A DNA stretch of 63,999 nt from an uncultured Alphaproteobacteria bacterium. Its GTDB lineage: Bacteria; Pseudomonadota; Alphaproteobacteria; HIMB59. Positions 25,163 to 34,036 of the stretch are shown here, piece after piece. Made by a program: the position numbers and the translations under genes. The stretch is taken from NCBI GenBank assembly GCA_902601865.1, contig CACKOX010000003.1, positions 1 to 63,999 on the forward strand, given 5' to 3'. Below the pieces are notes generated by a model. It saw nothing but the letters and a program-made list of their open reading frames with translations. It had not been told where the DNA came from and did not search any database. Each line of letters begins with the position of its first letter. Positions within the stretch are counted from its first letter, which is position 1.

Positions 25163-26314
25163 TCAAGAGCTAGGAAGTGATTTTTTAGGATCAAAGAATG
25201 GTTTCTCAACTATTTTTGCTTCTCTCATTTGACCATTTATTTTGACTAACAAATTTAAGCCTAATTTTGAAAAGTTTTTATCTACCATTGCCAATGCTAT
25301 ATTTCTATTTAATCTTGGAGAAAATACTGCTGATGTTACTTTTCCAACAATTTTGTTATCACAGAATACTTGCCAAAATACTGTGTTAGGGCCTTTTAAA
25401 GAATCGCCCTCTATTTCCATTCCAATTTGCTGACGTTTAACACCATTTTTATAAATTTCAGTTAATGCCTTCTTGCCAATAAAATTTATCTCACTATCTA
25501 AAGATACAAGTCTTTCCAGACCCATCTCAAACGGGTTCGTGTGTATATCTGCATCTGCGTGATACGACAACATACCACCTTCAATTCGTCGAATGCTTGA
25601 TGTGTGACCAGGCTGAAGACCATATTCATTACCTACTGTCATGATCATCTCCCATAATCTATCTCCTTGACTTCCATCACGTAAAAATAATTCGTATCCA
25701 AGTTCTGTAGACCATCCTGTGCGTGAGACAACTAACGGAATACCATCCAATTCTAATTCTTTGAGCCAGTAATATTTTAAATCTCTAATATTTTCTCCAA
25801 ATAATTTTACCATAATCTCCCTTGACTTTGGTCCTTGCAACTGAAGAGGCGAAACATCTGGTTCTTCGATACAAACATTTAGTCCAGAATTTACTGCAAC
25901 GCCTTGAGCCCATAGTAAGATATCGCTGTCAGATAGAGATAACCAAAAATGATTTTCACCCAGGCGTAGTAAGACAGGATCATTGAGTATTCCCCCTTGT
26001 TCATTGGTAATAAGTACATATTTACACTGCCCTATAGATAGTTTACTAAGATCGCGTGGTGTAAGTAATTGAATAAACTGGAATGCATCAGGACCGGTTA
26101 TCTCAACTTGTCTTTCAACTGCTACATCACATAAAATCGCATCATTAACTAAATTCCAAAAATTTTTCTCTGGGTCACCAAAATCCCTTGGAATATACAT
26201 ATGATTATAAACAGAAAAGCCAGTGGCCCCCCATCTAACTGTAGCATTAAAAAAAGGAGATTTTCTAATTTGAGTGCCAAATCCAAAATTTTTATCTGTG
26301 TTTTTATTTTGCAT
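25163..26314 (-). CDS. GcvT/DmdA-like tetrahydrofolate-dependent methyltransferase
   Basis: From the ATG at 26312-26314 (TGATG overlap with the upstream SOUL gene and a GAAGGGG site 5' of it) the protein is 383 aa. It is a diverged paralog of the DmdA-type protein at 18.1 kb: GFSVYNHMYIP, CDVAVERQVEITGPDA, LSDSDILLWAQGV, SRTGWSTELGYELFL and SIRRIEGGMLSYHADADIH. The LSYHADADI and TELGYELF patterns differ from DmdA and are closer to GcvT-like O-demethylases or other aminomethyltransferases. It could demethylate DMSP, betaine derivatives or methoxylated aromatics such as those handled by LigM/DesA relatives. Confidence 0.75.
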   Translation of the reverse strand: MQNKNTDKNFGFGTQIRKSPFFNATVRWGATGFSVYNHMYIPRDFGDPEKNFWNLVNDAILCDVAVERQVEITGPDAFQFIQLLTPRDLSKLSIGQCKYVLITNEQGGILNDPVLLRLGENHFWLSLSDSDILLWAQGVAVNSGLNVCIEEPDVSPLQLQGPKSREIMVKLFGENIRDLKYYWLKELELDGIPLVVSRTGWSTELGYELFLRDGSQGDRLWEMIMTVGNEYGLQPGHTSSIRRIEGGMLSYHADADIHTNPFEMGLERLVSLDSEINFIGKKALTEIYKNGVKRQQIGMEIEGDSLKGPNTVFWQVFCDNKIVGKVTSAVFSPRLNRNIALAMVDKNFSKLGLNLLVKINGQMREAKIVEKPFFDPKKSLPSS

Positions 26315-26868
26315 CAAAGAGGCCCCTTCCAATCAACTAAAAAAATTGCTTCATTTCTTCGAAGATTGGGAAGTGTGAAAGGACCATCATATGTAGCTTT
26401 AATAGCAGAACCTAAGACTTTTATATCATCGGCATTTAATTCACTTTTTAAAATTTCTCTATGTTTGTGAAAGTTTTTATCTGAGGCAAAACCTGAATAT
26501 CTAATTACTGCAAAATACCCTGGTTCTATTGTTGAAATTTTTAATGATTTATCTGAGGGTAGAGGTATCTCATTTTGTTGAAATCTCTTGGGTAAGTAAA
26601 ATTGCATAACAAACTGATTTTCAATTTCTGTAACATTAACAGGTGTGGTCATTTCAATTTTTTGACTTTGTTTGTTGTTACCTGATATATATTTAAAGAG
26701 TTTCTGAAATCCATTATTTTGATTAGAGTATTGAGTTTCTACTATTAAGCGTTCCTCATAATATCTAATTTCATAAGTATCCGTTTGATAAACAACCCTA
26801 TAAGGAGATTCACTGTAAGCCATCAAGTTTTGTATCATGAGAAACAATAATAGTAAGTATCTAATCAT
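26314..26868 (-). CDS. SOUL-family heme-binding protein, exported
   Basis: The 184-aa protein has a signal peptide (residues 1-18) and then the SOUL/HBP fold: YRVVYQTDTYEIRYYEERLIVETQY, KIEMTTPVNV (the conserved K-I-x-M-T-x-P-V block), FAVIRYSGFASDKNF and the carboxyl-terminal EAIFLVDW. SOUL proteins bind heme loosely or scavenge porphyrins; in bacteria the role is unclear. It is sandwiched between an SH3-like protein gene (8-nt overlap) and the DmdA-like gene (1-nt overlap), so it is part of a tight operon. Confidence 0.85.
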   Translation of the reverse strand: MIRYLLLLFLMIQNLMAYSESPYRVVYQTDTYEIRYYEERLIVETQYSNQNNGFQKLFKYISGNNKQSQKIEMTTPVNVTEIENQFVMQFYLPKRFQQNEIPLPSDKSLKISTIEPGYFAVIRYSGFASDKNFHKHREILKSELNADDIKVLGSAIKATYDGPFTLPNLRRNEAIFLVDWKGPL

Positions 26869-27397
26869 TGATAAATTTTATTTCTTTATGAGAAACACCC
26901 CACAGTCTCTTATCTATAGGTATCCAACCTTTAATTGAAGATTTTTTACCCTCTGGAATACTTATCTTTACCATTGTCTCATTAACCTCTAATAAGTTTA
27001 CAATTTTCGGTGCAAGAATTAATCCTTTTTGAATAGTCAAAAGAGACTTAGGATCATAAGATCTCAGAGCATATAATTCAGTATCCTCTAAGACTAACAA
27101 AGTTCTCTTTTTAGATAGCTGATTATGTGCAATCCAACCCTGTATCCCATTAAATAACTCTATACGATACCAATCAGTATATGAACTCCAACTATTTTGA
27201 AACTCTTCAATAACCTTCACTGGCATATTTTCTTCTGTGAGAAGAAATTTCTCTGTTTGCTTACTCAAATCTTGATTTTCTGGGTAATGACGTAGCCAAG
27301 ATTCATCATGTGCTAAAGACTTATAATAAGGGATGTGTTTATCAGAATAAGCAATTAATGGGAATATTAATAAGAAGAAAATGAGTCTGATCATCAA
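26861..27397 (-). CDS. Bacterial SH3-like domain protein (DUF1058-like), exported
   Basis: The 178-aa protein has a signal peptide (residues 1-18) and then two weak SH3-type strand sets: VKVIEEFQNSWSSYTDWYRIELFNGIQGWIAHNQLSKKRTLLV (about residues 60-102) and VNETMVKISIPEG...IKGWIPI. This fits the SH3-like DUF1058 proteins common in alphaproteobacterial periplasms, thought to bind peptidoglycan or peptides. It lies between the GMC oxidoreductase and SOUL genes with small gaps or overlaps. Confidence 0.7.
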   Translation of the reverse strand: MMIRLIFFLLIFPLIAYSDKHIPYYKSLAHDESWLRHYPENQDLSKQTEKFLLTEENMPVKVIEEFQNSWSSYTDWYRIELFNGIQGWIAHNQLSKKRTLLVLEDTELYALRSYDPKSLLTIQKGLILAPKIVNLLEVNETMVKISIPEGKKSSIKGWIPIDKRLWGVSHKEIKFIND

Positions 27398-27399
27398 TT

Positions 27400-29058
27400 T
27401 TATCTCTGAGAATTCTGCCAGTTTGGATGAGTATAGGGTTGTAAATTAGATGGCGCTAAAAGAGGTTTCCCCAAAATATGATCCGATGCTTTTTCACCAG
27501 TCATTATGGATGGTGCATTGAGGTTTCCATTACAGATTTGAGGAAAAATGGAGGAGTCTGCAAGGTAAAAATTTGAAAAACCCTTAACTTTACAGTCATT
27601 TTGAACAACCGATGAAGGATCGTCTTCTTCTCCTATCTTGCACGTACCACATGGATGGTAAGCACTTTCACAGTTATTTTTTATAAATTCATCAAGTCCC
27701 TCATCTGATACAACATTATCTCCGGGTTGAATTTCACTTCCTTTAAAAGGAGCTAATGCATCTTGGTTAAGAATTTCTCTAGAAAGTCTGAGTGATTTTC
27801 TAAAGTTTGGAAAATCATCTTCATGAGACATATAATTAAATTTTATTAAAGGTGCCTCAAAAGGGTTGTTAGACTTTAATTTCACAAATCCTCGAGATTT
27901 TGAACGCATGGGTCCCACGTGTAATTGAAAACCATGTCCTTTACTTGGTGATTTACCATCATATCTTATTGCAACAGGGAGAAAATGAAATTGAATATCA
28001 GGATATGGAATATTTTTATCTGAACGAATAAATCCAAGTGTTTCAAATTGGTTTGTGGAACCTGGCCCACTTTTAAGAAACATCCATTGCATTCCGATTA
28101 ATAATTTAGAAAATGGGTTTAAGTACTTGTTAAGTGTTACTGGTTGTAAACACTTCACTTGAAAATAAACTTCTAAATGATCTTGTAAATTTTTACCAAC
28201 TCCAGGTAAGTTTTTAATAACCTTAATTCCTAAGTTGTTTAAATCATTTGCGTCCCCAATACCTGACCTTTGGAGAATAGTTGGACTATTTATAGCGCCG
28301 GCAGATAAAACAACTCCAATATTGGCATTAAAAATTTTTTTTTGGCCTTGATGAAATACTTCCACCCCTTTAGCCTTGTCTTCACTAAATATTATTTTAT
28401 CGACTAAAACTTTAGTTATTAGATGTACATTTTTCTTCTTTAATGCGGGTTTTAAATAAGCTTTAGCTGTGGAAAAACGTGAACCTTTCCAAACATTCAT
28501 GTCAGCGGGTCCAAAGCCCTCCTGTCGAAAACCATTATAATCTTCAGTGTACGTATACCCTGCTTGTTCCGTTGCTTTTACAAACGCATTGTGTAAAGGA
28601 TTATCTCTTTTACCATGAGTTATGTTTAATGGGCCAGATTTCCCTCTAAATTCAGAATTTGCTCCATGGCTTGCTTCCATTCTTTGAAAATATGGAAGAA
28701 CATCTGGATAATCCCAACCTTTCGCTCCGCTTTCTGCCCACTGATTATAGTCACCAGCGTTTCCTCTTACATAAATCATTCCATTAATTGAAGAGGATCC
28801 TCCAATAACTTTACCTCTAGGACAGGCTAAAGATCTTCCGTTTAATGCTTGCTCTGGTTCAGCTTTATAACCCCAATCGAACTTATCCATGTTCATAGGG
28901 TAAGAAAGAGCGGCAGGCATTTGAATAAATGGACTTTTATCCAGTCCACCAAATTCCAAAACTAGAATTTTTAACTTTGGGTTCTCCCCTAGTCTGTATG
29001 CTATTGTCGATCCTGCCGATCCAGAACCAATTACAATATAATCAGGATTTTCAAACAT
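27400..29058 (-). CDS. betA: GMC-family oxidoreductase, choline dehydrogenase-like
   Basis: The 552-aa flavoprotein has the FAD site DYIVIGSGSAGSTIAYRL (residues 6-23), the GMC signature PRGKVIGGSSSINGMIYVRG (79-98) and the C-terminal active-site His region CESAYHPCGTCKIG near 465-478 and NLNAPSIMTGEKA. Length and motifs resemble BetA choline dehydrogenase, which oxidises choline to betaine aldehyde. Similar GMC enzymes act on other alcohols, so choline is likely but not certain. With a KGSADH-type aldehyde dehydrogenase at 11.8 kb, a choline-to-betaine route would be possible. It is the first gene of the minus-strand operon including the SH3, SOUL and GcvT-like genes. Confidence 0.8.
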   Translation of the reverse strand: MFENPDYIVIGSGSAGSTIAYRLGENPKLKILVLEFGGLDKSPFIQMPAALSYPMNMDKFDWGYKAEPEQALNGRSLACPRGKVIGGSSSINGMIYVRGNAGDYNQWAESGAKGWDYPDVLPYFQRMEASHGANSEFRGKSGPLNITHGKRDNPLHNAFVKATEQAGYTYTEDYNGFRQEGFGPADMNVWKGSRFSTAKAYLKPALKKKNVHLITKVLVDKIIFSEDKAKGVEVFHQGQKKIFNANIGVVLSAGAINSPTILQRSGIGDANDLNNLGIKVIKNLPGVGKNLQDHLEVYFQVKCLQPVTLNKYLNPFSKLLIGMQWMFLKSGPGSTNQFETLGFIRSDKNIPYPDIQFHFLPVAIRYDGKSPSKGHGFQLHVGPMRSKSRGFVKLKSNNPFEAPLIKFNYMSHEDDFPNFRKSLRLSREILNQDALAPFKGSEIQPGDNVVSDEGLDEFIKNNCESAYHPCGTCKIGEEDDPSSVVQNDCKVKGFSNFYLADSSIFPQICNGNLNAPSIMTGEKASDHILGKPLLAPSNLQPYTHPNWQNSQR

Positions 29059-29117
29059 CTAAAAAGAGTTAACAGGTTGTTTTAAAAAAAGTAAACTTCA
29101 AAAATCTATTAAAATTG

Positions 29118-30551
29118 TTATCTATTCTGTCTGCTACCATGTCTGATAAAAACATTTTTGGCCATCTTTTGATGCTCTGGGAGCTTCCTAATACTAAAAA
29201 TTTTATCTCTAGCAAACTTTGCTGTTTTAGTGACATCAACTATTGTTTCTAGTTTAGAGTCGTTAAATAGATTTTCATTATTAGATAGTTCAGGAGGTTT
29301 AAAAAAAAAGCTAGGTGGAAAATTATTATATTCAGGTAATTGTGATTTTATAAATTTTGCCTCAGGGTCTTGATCTAACGCTTGTTTATATGGATTATAC
29401 ATTCTGATAGTATTTATTCCGGTCGTTCCTGATTGCATTTGTAGCTGGCTGTAATGTATCCCAGGTTCAAAGTCAGTAAATAAGGCTGCTAGGCGTGGGC
29501 CAAAATATCTCCAATCTAGCCATAAATTATAGGATGCGAACGAGGCTAGCATTGCCCTCATTCTAAAATTAATCCATCCATGATTTCGAAGATAAATCAT
29601 ACATGCATCTATAAAATGCACGCCTGTTTTGCCCTCTATCCATGCATCTAATTTTCTGAAATCTTTTTCACGTATTTGGTCATAGACTGGAATAAAACTC
29701 TCGTGCTCGATTGATGGTTGGTCCTCCAATTTTTGGATAAAATGTGATCTCCAATGTAAACGAGATAAAAAAGAATTTATAGATTTAGCAAAATTTTTAT
29801 TAGTCAATTGTATCTTTTCTTTTTTTTGAGTAGCTTCTTGGAAAACTGAACGATGCGATATCGTCCCGTAAGTCAAATGAGTCGATAATCTTGAGCAACT
29901 TTTTTCTGCGCTTATAGGACTAGACATCTCATATTGATAGTTTTCACCTCTACTGTTAAGAAAAGTGCTTAATAATTTTTCTGCCTCTCGTGAGCCCCCT
30001 TTCTGCCTATTAGGACAAGGAGTTGTGTCATAGAAAATTTTTGGTAAATCGTAATTTTTTAATCCTAAATTTATCGATTGTTTAATGATGGGTAAATTTG
30101 GATATCTAAGTATATCCTTTCTGAAAAATTTCGCCCATTGATTTCTATCATGATGTCCACGTCTTACGCCCGGATAGGCACACTCAATCCAATGAATATC
30201 ATTTTGGAGAAAAAAAGATTTTAATTTTTTATCTCTTTCAAAAGTCCATTTAATTCCTGTTTCTTGTTCGCTTATAACACTATCAAAATTATATTTATCC
30301 TTTAAAAACTTAAATATCTCTAAGGCATCTCCATATAAAATATTTAAATGTAAATTATTTTTTGTTAATTGGTGTTGAAGATCTTTTAAGCTGTCTAAAG
30401 TAAATTGCCATTGTCTTAGAGACATGTCCTTTTGTTTCCAGAGCTCAGGTTCAATTATATATATTAAGATCGATTTCTTATCTTGATCTATTAAGGTTTC
30501 ATTATCCTTATACCTTAAATTTTTTTTAAACCAGACGATCCTATTTGACAT
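29118..30551 (-). CDS. Photolyase/cryptochrome-family protein
   Basis: The 477-aa protein has the N-terminal alpha/beta antenna domain (RIVWFKKNLRYKDNETL) and the C-terminal FAD-binding helical domain (LSRLHWRSHFIQKLED, WINFRMRAMLASFASYNLWLDWR). The usual ANNGGWQW stretch is replaced by HYSQLQMQSGTTGIN, as in a divergent photolyase subgroup of marine and cyanobacterial proteins. It may repair cyclobutane dimers or act as a blue-light sensor; the altered FAD loop makes activity uncertain. It is transcribed alone, following the exporter genes with a 6-nt gap in the same direction. Confidence 0.85.
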   Translation of the reverse strand: MSNRIVWFKKNLRYKDNETLIDQDKKSILIYIIEPELWKQKDMSLRQWQFTLDSLKDLQHQLTKNNLHLNILYGDALEIFKFLKDKYNFDSVISEQETGIKWTFERDKKLKSFFLQNDIHWIECAYPGVRRGHHDRNQWAKFFRKDILRYPNLPIIKQSINLGLKNYDLPKIFYDTTPCPNRQKGGSREAEKLLSTFLNSRGENYQYEMSSPISAEKSCSRLSTHLTYGTISHRSVFQEATQKKEKIQLTNKNFAKSINSFLSRLHWRSHFIQKLEDQPSIEHESFIPVYDQIREKDFRKLDAWIEGKTGVHFIDACMIYLRNHGWINFRMRAMLASFASYNLWLDWRYFGPRLAALFTDFEPGIHYSQLQMQSGTTGINTIRMYNPYKQALDQDPEAKFIKSQLPEYNNFPPSFFFKPPELSNNENLFNDSKLETIVDVTKTAKFARDKIFSIRKLPEHQKMAKNVFIRHGSRQNR

Positions 30552-30557
30552 CTGAAA

Positions 30558-31319
30558 TTAATCTTTGATTTTAAAACCCTTAGAGAAAATATAAATAATT
30601 GCAATGATATTAAGTATTAGGAATGAAAATATCATAATTAGACTTGTGGTGATGCTCACATCAGCCATTTCATAAAAGCTCCATCGAAAGCCACTCACTA
30701 AATAAAGCACGGGATTTACTAGTGATACATTCTGCCAAAATTCTGGTAGCCAGTTTATGGAGTATAGTGAACCCCCAAGAAAAACTAGTGGAGATAAAAT
30801 AAGAGTAGGAAATATAGAGAGTTCTTCCCAATTAGTTGACAGCATTCCAATCAAAAAACCAAGTAAACTAAAAGTTAAAGATGTTAAAACAAGCATTAGG
30901 ATCATCGCAAATGGATGCATAATATAGATATCTACAAAAAATAAACCTGTTGCTAATATTAAGCTTCCCAGAATTATTGATTTAGTAGTAGCTGCTCCAA
31001 CAAAACCAATAACAATTTCTGTTGTTGATAAGGGGGCGGCATAGATTTCATTTATAGTACCTAAAAATTTAGGAAAGAAAATTCCTGATGAAGCGTTTGA
31101 AACACTCTGTGTAAGTAGGGCTAACATTATCATACCTGGAACTATAAAAGATCCATAAGAGATATCCTCAATTACAGGTATTCGGCTACCGATTGCTGCA
31201 CCAAATACTACAAAATATAAAGAGGAGGAGATAACAGGAGAAAATATACTTTGAACTGTTGTCCTTCTCATACGGTCCATTTCGTGCAAGTAAATTGCTA
31301 TGATACCTGTCCAATTCAT
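30558..31319 (-). CDS. ABC-2 type transporter permease
   Basis: The 253-aa membrane protein has six hydrophobic segments and ABC-2 permease features (SSSLYFVVFGAAIGSRI, PGMIMLALLTQSVSNA, IFPTLILSPLVFLGGSLYSI). It overlaps the ATPase gene by 4 nt and forms with it a YadGH-type two-gene exporter. Homologues export polysaccharides, lipids or drugs; the substrate is unknown. The Y-S-x-x-WLPEFW motif in the late loop is typical of the YadH/NodJ type. Confidence 0.88.
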   Translation of the reverse strand: MNWTGIIAIYLHEMDRMRRTTVQSIFSPVISSSLYFVVFGAAIGSRIPVIEDISYGSFIVPGMIMLALLTQSVSNASSGIFFPKFLGTINEIYAAPLSTTEIVIGFVGAATTKSIILGSLILATGLFFVDIYIMHPFAMILMLVLTSLTFSLLGFLIGMLSTNWEELSIFPTLILSPLVFLGGSLYSINWLPEFWQNVSLVNPVLYLVSGFRWSFYEMADVSITTSLIMIFSFLILNIIAIIYIFSKGFKIKD

Positions 31320-32245
31320 GCACTTTCCTCCAATAATTTTTCAAATATTGTCTCTAAAGATGTCTGAGAGGAGTTTAAATCTTTTAATTTAAGGCCAGCT
31401 GATTTTATGTCTTGGAGCAGTGCGGTAATACCTGTTGAAGACCCCTGAGAGTCATAAGTATAAGTTAATGAAATATTATTATTCATTTTAAGATTGTACG
31501 TTCCAAGAGAAGATGGGATTTCATTAAAAGGCTCTTGGAATTCTATGGTTAAATTCTTTTGGCCCATTTTCTGCATTAAATCATTTTTATTATCTGTAAT
31601 TATAATTTCACCATTATTTATCACAGAAACTCTATCAGAAATTGCCTCTGCCTCTTCGATGTAATGTGTTGTAAGGATTATTGTTACGCCCTTTTCTTTT
31701 AATTCTCTAACTGCTCTCCACATGTCTCTTCGCAAATTAATATCAACACCTGCAGTGGGTTCATCTAAAAATAATATTTTTGGTTCATGACTTAGGGCTT
31801 TCGCGATCAAAGCTCTTTTCTTCATACCCCCGGAAAGCTCTCGAAGTTTACTATCTTTTTTATCCCAAAGGCTGAGGTCTCTTAAAATTTTTTCAATAAA
31901 AGCTGGATCTTTTTTCTTACCATAAAGGCCTCTGGTGTAAGATACGTTTTGAAAAACTTTTTCAAAAGCCTCTAAATGAAGTTCTTGGGGCACAAGTCCA
32001 ATCATAGACCTTGTTCTTCTATAATCTTTTACTACATCGTAACCGTCAACTGTAATGCTACCCGAGGTTGGCAAGACTATTCCGCATATCGCATTAATGA
32101 GTGTAGTTTTTCCAGCACCATTGGGGCCCAAGAGTGCTAAAATTTCACCTCTTTGAATTTCCAAATTAACTCCCTTGAGAGCCTCTAGGCCTCCCTGAAA
32201 TGATTTTTTTAAATTCTCAATTTTAATTAGAATATCTGCTGACAT
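31316..32245 (-). CDS. ABC transporter ATPase (YadG-like)
   Basis: The 309-aa ATPase has Walker A ALLGPNGAGKTTLINAI (residues about 36-52), signature LSGGMKKRALIAKAL, Walker B ILFLDEPTAGVD and the His-loop ILTTHYIEEAE. The PNGAGKTT form and the extra C-terminal domain are typical of ABC-2 exporters. It is the first gene of the pair, followed by the permease with a 4-nt overlap. Together they export an unidentified compound. Confidence 0.9.
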   Translation of the reverse strand: MSADILIKIENLKKSFQGGLEALKGVNLEIQRGEILALLGPNGAGKTTLINAICGIVLPTSGSITVDGYDVVKDYRRTRSMIGLVPQELHLEAFEKVFQNVSYTRGLYGKKKDPAFIEKILRDLSLWDKKDSKLRELSGGMKKRALIAKALSHEPKILFLDEPTAGVDINLRRDMWRAVRELKEKGVTIILTTHYIEEAEAISDRVSVINNGEIIITDNKNDLMQKMGQKNLTIEFQEPFNEIPSSLGTYNLKMNNNISLTYTYDSQGSSTGITALLQDIKSAGLKLKDLNSSQTSLETIFEKLLEESA

Positions 32246-32282
32246 AATTAGATTGCGTACAGTATATTATAAGTAAATAACA

Positions 32283-33182
32283 TCAAGATAGTTTATCTGT
32301 AACTTTTACTTTTTTACTTTTTTCAATTAGATATGTACTTATCAAAACAGCAATCAATGCCACTATTATTTTATAAGTTATTTTTTCATCTAAAAAGAGA
32401 TAGCCAAATATTAGGCCAAATATTGGGATGATGTAGGCAACTTGAGATTGAAATACTAACCCATTATTTTTAAGAATATAAAATCTCATTAGCCACGCAA
32501 TCGCAGTAGCAACAATTCCTAGATAAATAAGAGAAATTGTAGCATTGAAAGAGGGTCTTAATTCAGTTGGATTTTCAAAGATAAACATAATAGGGAGTAA
32601 GATAATTACAGCCCATATTAGAATACTAGAAGTGAGTACTTCATTTTTTATATGTTTTAGCTTAAGTGAAAACAAACCACCAATGGTGTAACAAACTGGA
32701 CCTAAAATTACCATGAATGCATAAAAGATATTTGATTGATTAATTAAAATATTATCTGAGAACAGATAAACAATCCCTAGAAAGCCAATTAGGATTCCTA
32801 GAAATTTTAAAAGATTAATTTTTTCATTTTGAATAAACAGATGACCCAATATTGTTGCTGCGATAGGGGCTGTGGACATCAAGATAGCAGCTAGATTGCT
32901 TTGAACTTTCACTATTCCAAATGAGATAAAAAAAAAAGGTAGAACTAAATTTACAAATCCTATAGTTGCATACCATAGCCAGTTTTCTCCAAATGCTTCA
33001 ATAGAAATTTTTCTAATCCAGCAGTAAATAAGCATTACGATTGCAGCAAAAAAAATTCTACCAAAAGCAAGAGCCATTGGGGTATAACTTTCTGAGGCGA
33101 TTTTAATATTGAAGAAGGCGCTGCCCCATATACCAGCTAATACAAATAATAGTAAAAAATCTTTAAGTGACGCTTTATGCAT
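32283..33182 (-). CDS. EamA/DMT-family transporter
   Basis: The 299-aa protein has ten predicted membrane helices in two EamA halves, with GSAFFNIKIASESYTPMALAFGR in the first and GLVFQSQVAYIIPIFGLIFGYLFLDEK in the second. DMT transporters export amino acids or metabolites. Its start shares the nucleotide at 33182 with the stop of the alanyl-tRNA editing gene (TAATG-type junction), indicating coupled translation. Confidence 0.88.
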   Translation of the reverse strand: MHKASLKDFLLLFVLAGIWGSAFFNIKIASESYTPMALAFGRIFFAAIVMLIYCWIRKISIEAFGENWLWYATIGFVNLVLPFFFISFGIVKVQSNLAAILMSTAPIAATILGHLFIQNEKINLLKFLGILIGFLGIVYLFSDNILINQSNIFYAFMVILGPVCYTIGGLFSLKLKHIKNEVLTSSILIWAVIILLPIMFIFENPTELRPSFNATISLIYLGIVATAIAWLMRFYILKNNGLVFQSQVAYIIPIFGLIFGYLFLDEKITYKIIVALIAVLISTYLIEKSKKVKVTDKLS

Positions 33183-33865
33183 TATATAAGAGTAAACTGA
33201 ACACGCTTATTCATTTTTCCTTTACTCTCATATTTAATAAATTTAAATTCTCCAATCTCACTAGTATTGGCTACATGAGTTCCCCCACATGGCTGTAAGT
33301 CAATATCTCCAATTTTAACTAAACGAATTTTATCATTTGTTCTAGGAGGTTTGACAGAAAGTGTGCGAACCAATTCAGGTTTTTGATCAAGCTCTTCATT
33401 TGTAATCCACTGATACGTAATCGAGTGGGATTGTTGAATAAATTCATTAATAATTTTGTTTAACGTTTCATATTCAAATGTTTCTTCTCCTAAATCAAAA
33501 TCCAATCGGCTTTTTTCTAATCCAATTGAACCTCCAGTAACATAATAAGGTAATGCTGCGCACAAAAGATGCATAGTGGTGTGCATCTTCATTAAACGAT
33601 AACGGTGGTCCCAATCAATATGCCCTTTGATATCCCCTGAAAGATCACTAATTTCTGTATCAACAACATGGGCTATGCCTAATTCATGCTTAATTGTATT
33701 GATAACATTGAATTTTTGATCATTGATTTCCAATATTCCTTTATCTCCAGGTTGCCCGCCACTTTGGGCATAAAAAGAGCTATCTTGAGTGATGATTTTG
33801 TCTGCCTCAACTAGTACAATTTTCTCTTCAAAATTCTTGATGTAGCTATCTTTAAGGTAAATCAT
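33182..33865 (-). CDS. Alanyl-tRNA editing protein (AlaX)
   Basis: The 227-aa protein is a free-standing editing domain of the AlaRS type. Zinc ligands appear as HTTMHLL (around residues 94-100) and CGGTHVANTSEIG (about 192-204), and the N-terminal half has the SSFYAQSGGQPGDKG motif of the AlaX-M type. It hydrolyses mischarged Ser- or Gly-tRNA(Ala). It sits between a small membrane protein (ATGA overlap) and an EamA gene (1-nt overlap). Confidence 0.9.
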   Translation of the reverse strand: MIYLKDSYIKNFEEKIVLVEADKIITQDSSFYAQSGGQPGDKGILEINDQKFNVINTIKHELGIAHVVDTEISDLSGDIKGHIDWDHRYRLMKMHTTMHLLCAALPYYVTGGSIGLEKSRLDFDLGEETFEYETLNKIINEFIQQSHSITYQWITNEELDQKPELVRTLSVKPPRTNDKIRLVKIGDIDLQPCGGTHVANTSEIGEFKFIKYESKGKMNKRVQFTLI

Positions 33866-34035
33866 TTTTTTGCTTCTTGTATCTTATAATCAACACAGGA
33901 CTCGATACCTCCTTGGGTATTACTTTGTTTTTCACATTCCTCATAGTATTCATGGTATTCAAAAGTTGAGGAAATATATAAACCAATACCAATAATGCTA
34001 AAGACTGCAATACTATATAAAATTTTCTTACTCAT
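33862..34035 (-). CDS. Small membrane protein (57 aa)
   Basis: The frame begins at the ATG at 34033-34035, directly after the helicase stop, and ends in an ATGA overlap with the AlaX gene. The product has an N-terminal membrane helix (ILYSIAVFSIIGIGLYI) and a polar domain with two cysteines (EECEKQ and ESCVDY) that could form a disulfide in the periplasm. Overlapping junctions on both sides support it as a real gene. No family recognised. Confidence 0.6.
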   Translation of the reverse strand: MSKKILYSIAVFSIIGIGLYISSTFEYHEYYEECEKQSNTQGGIESCVDYKIQEAKK

Positions 34036-34036
34036 C

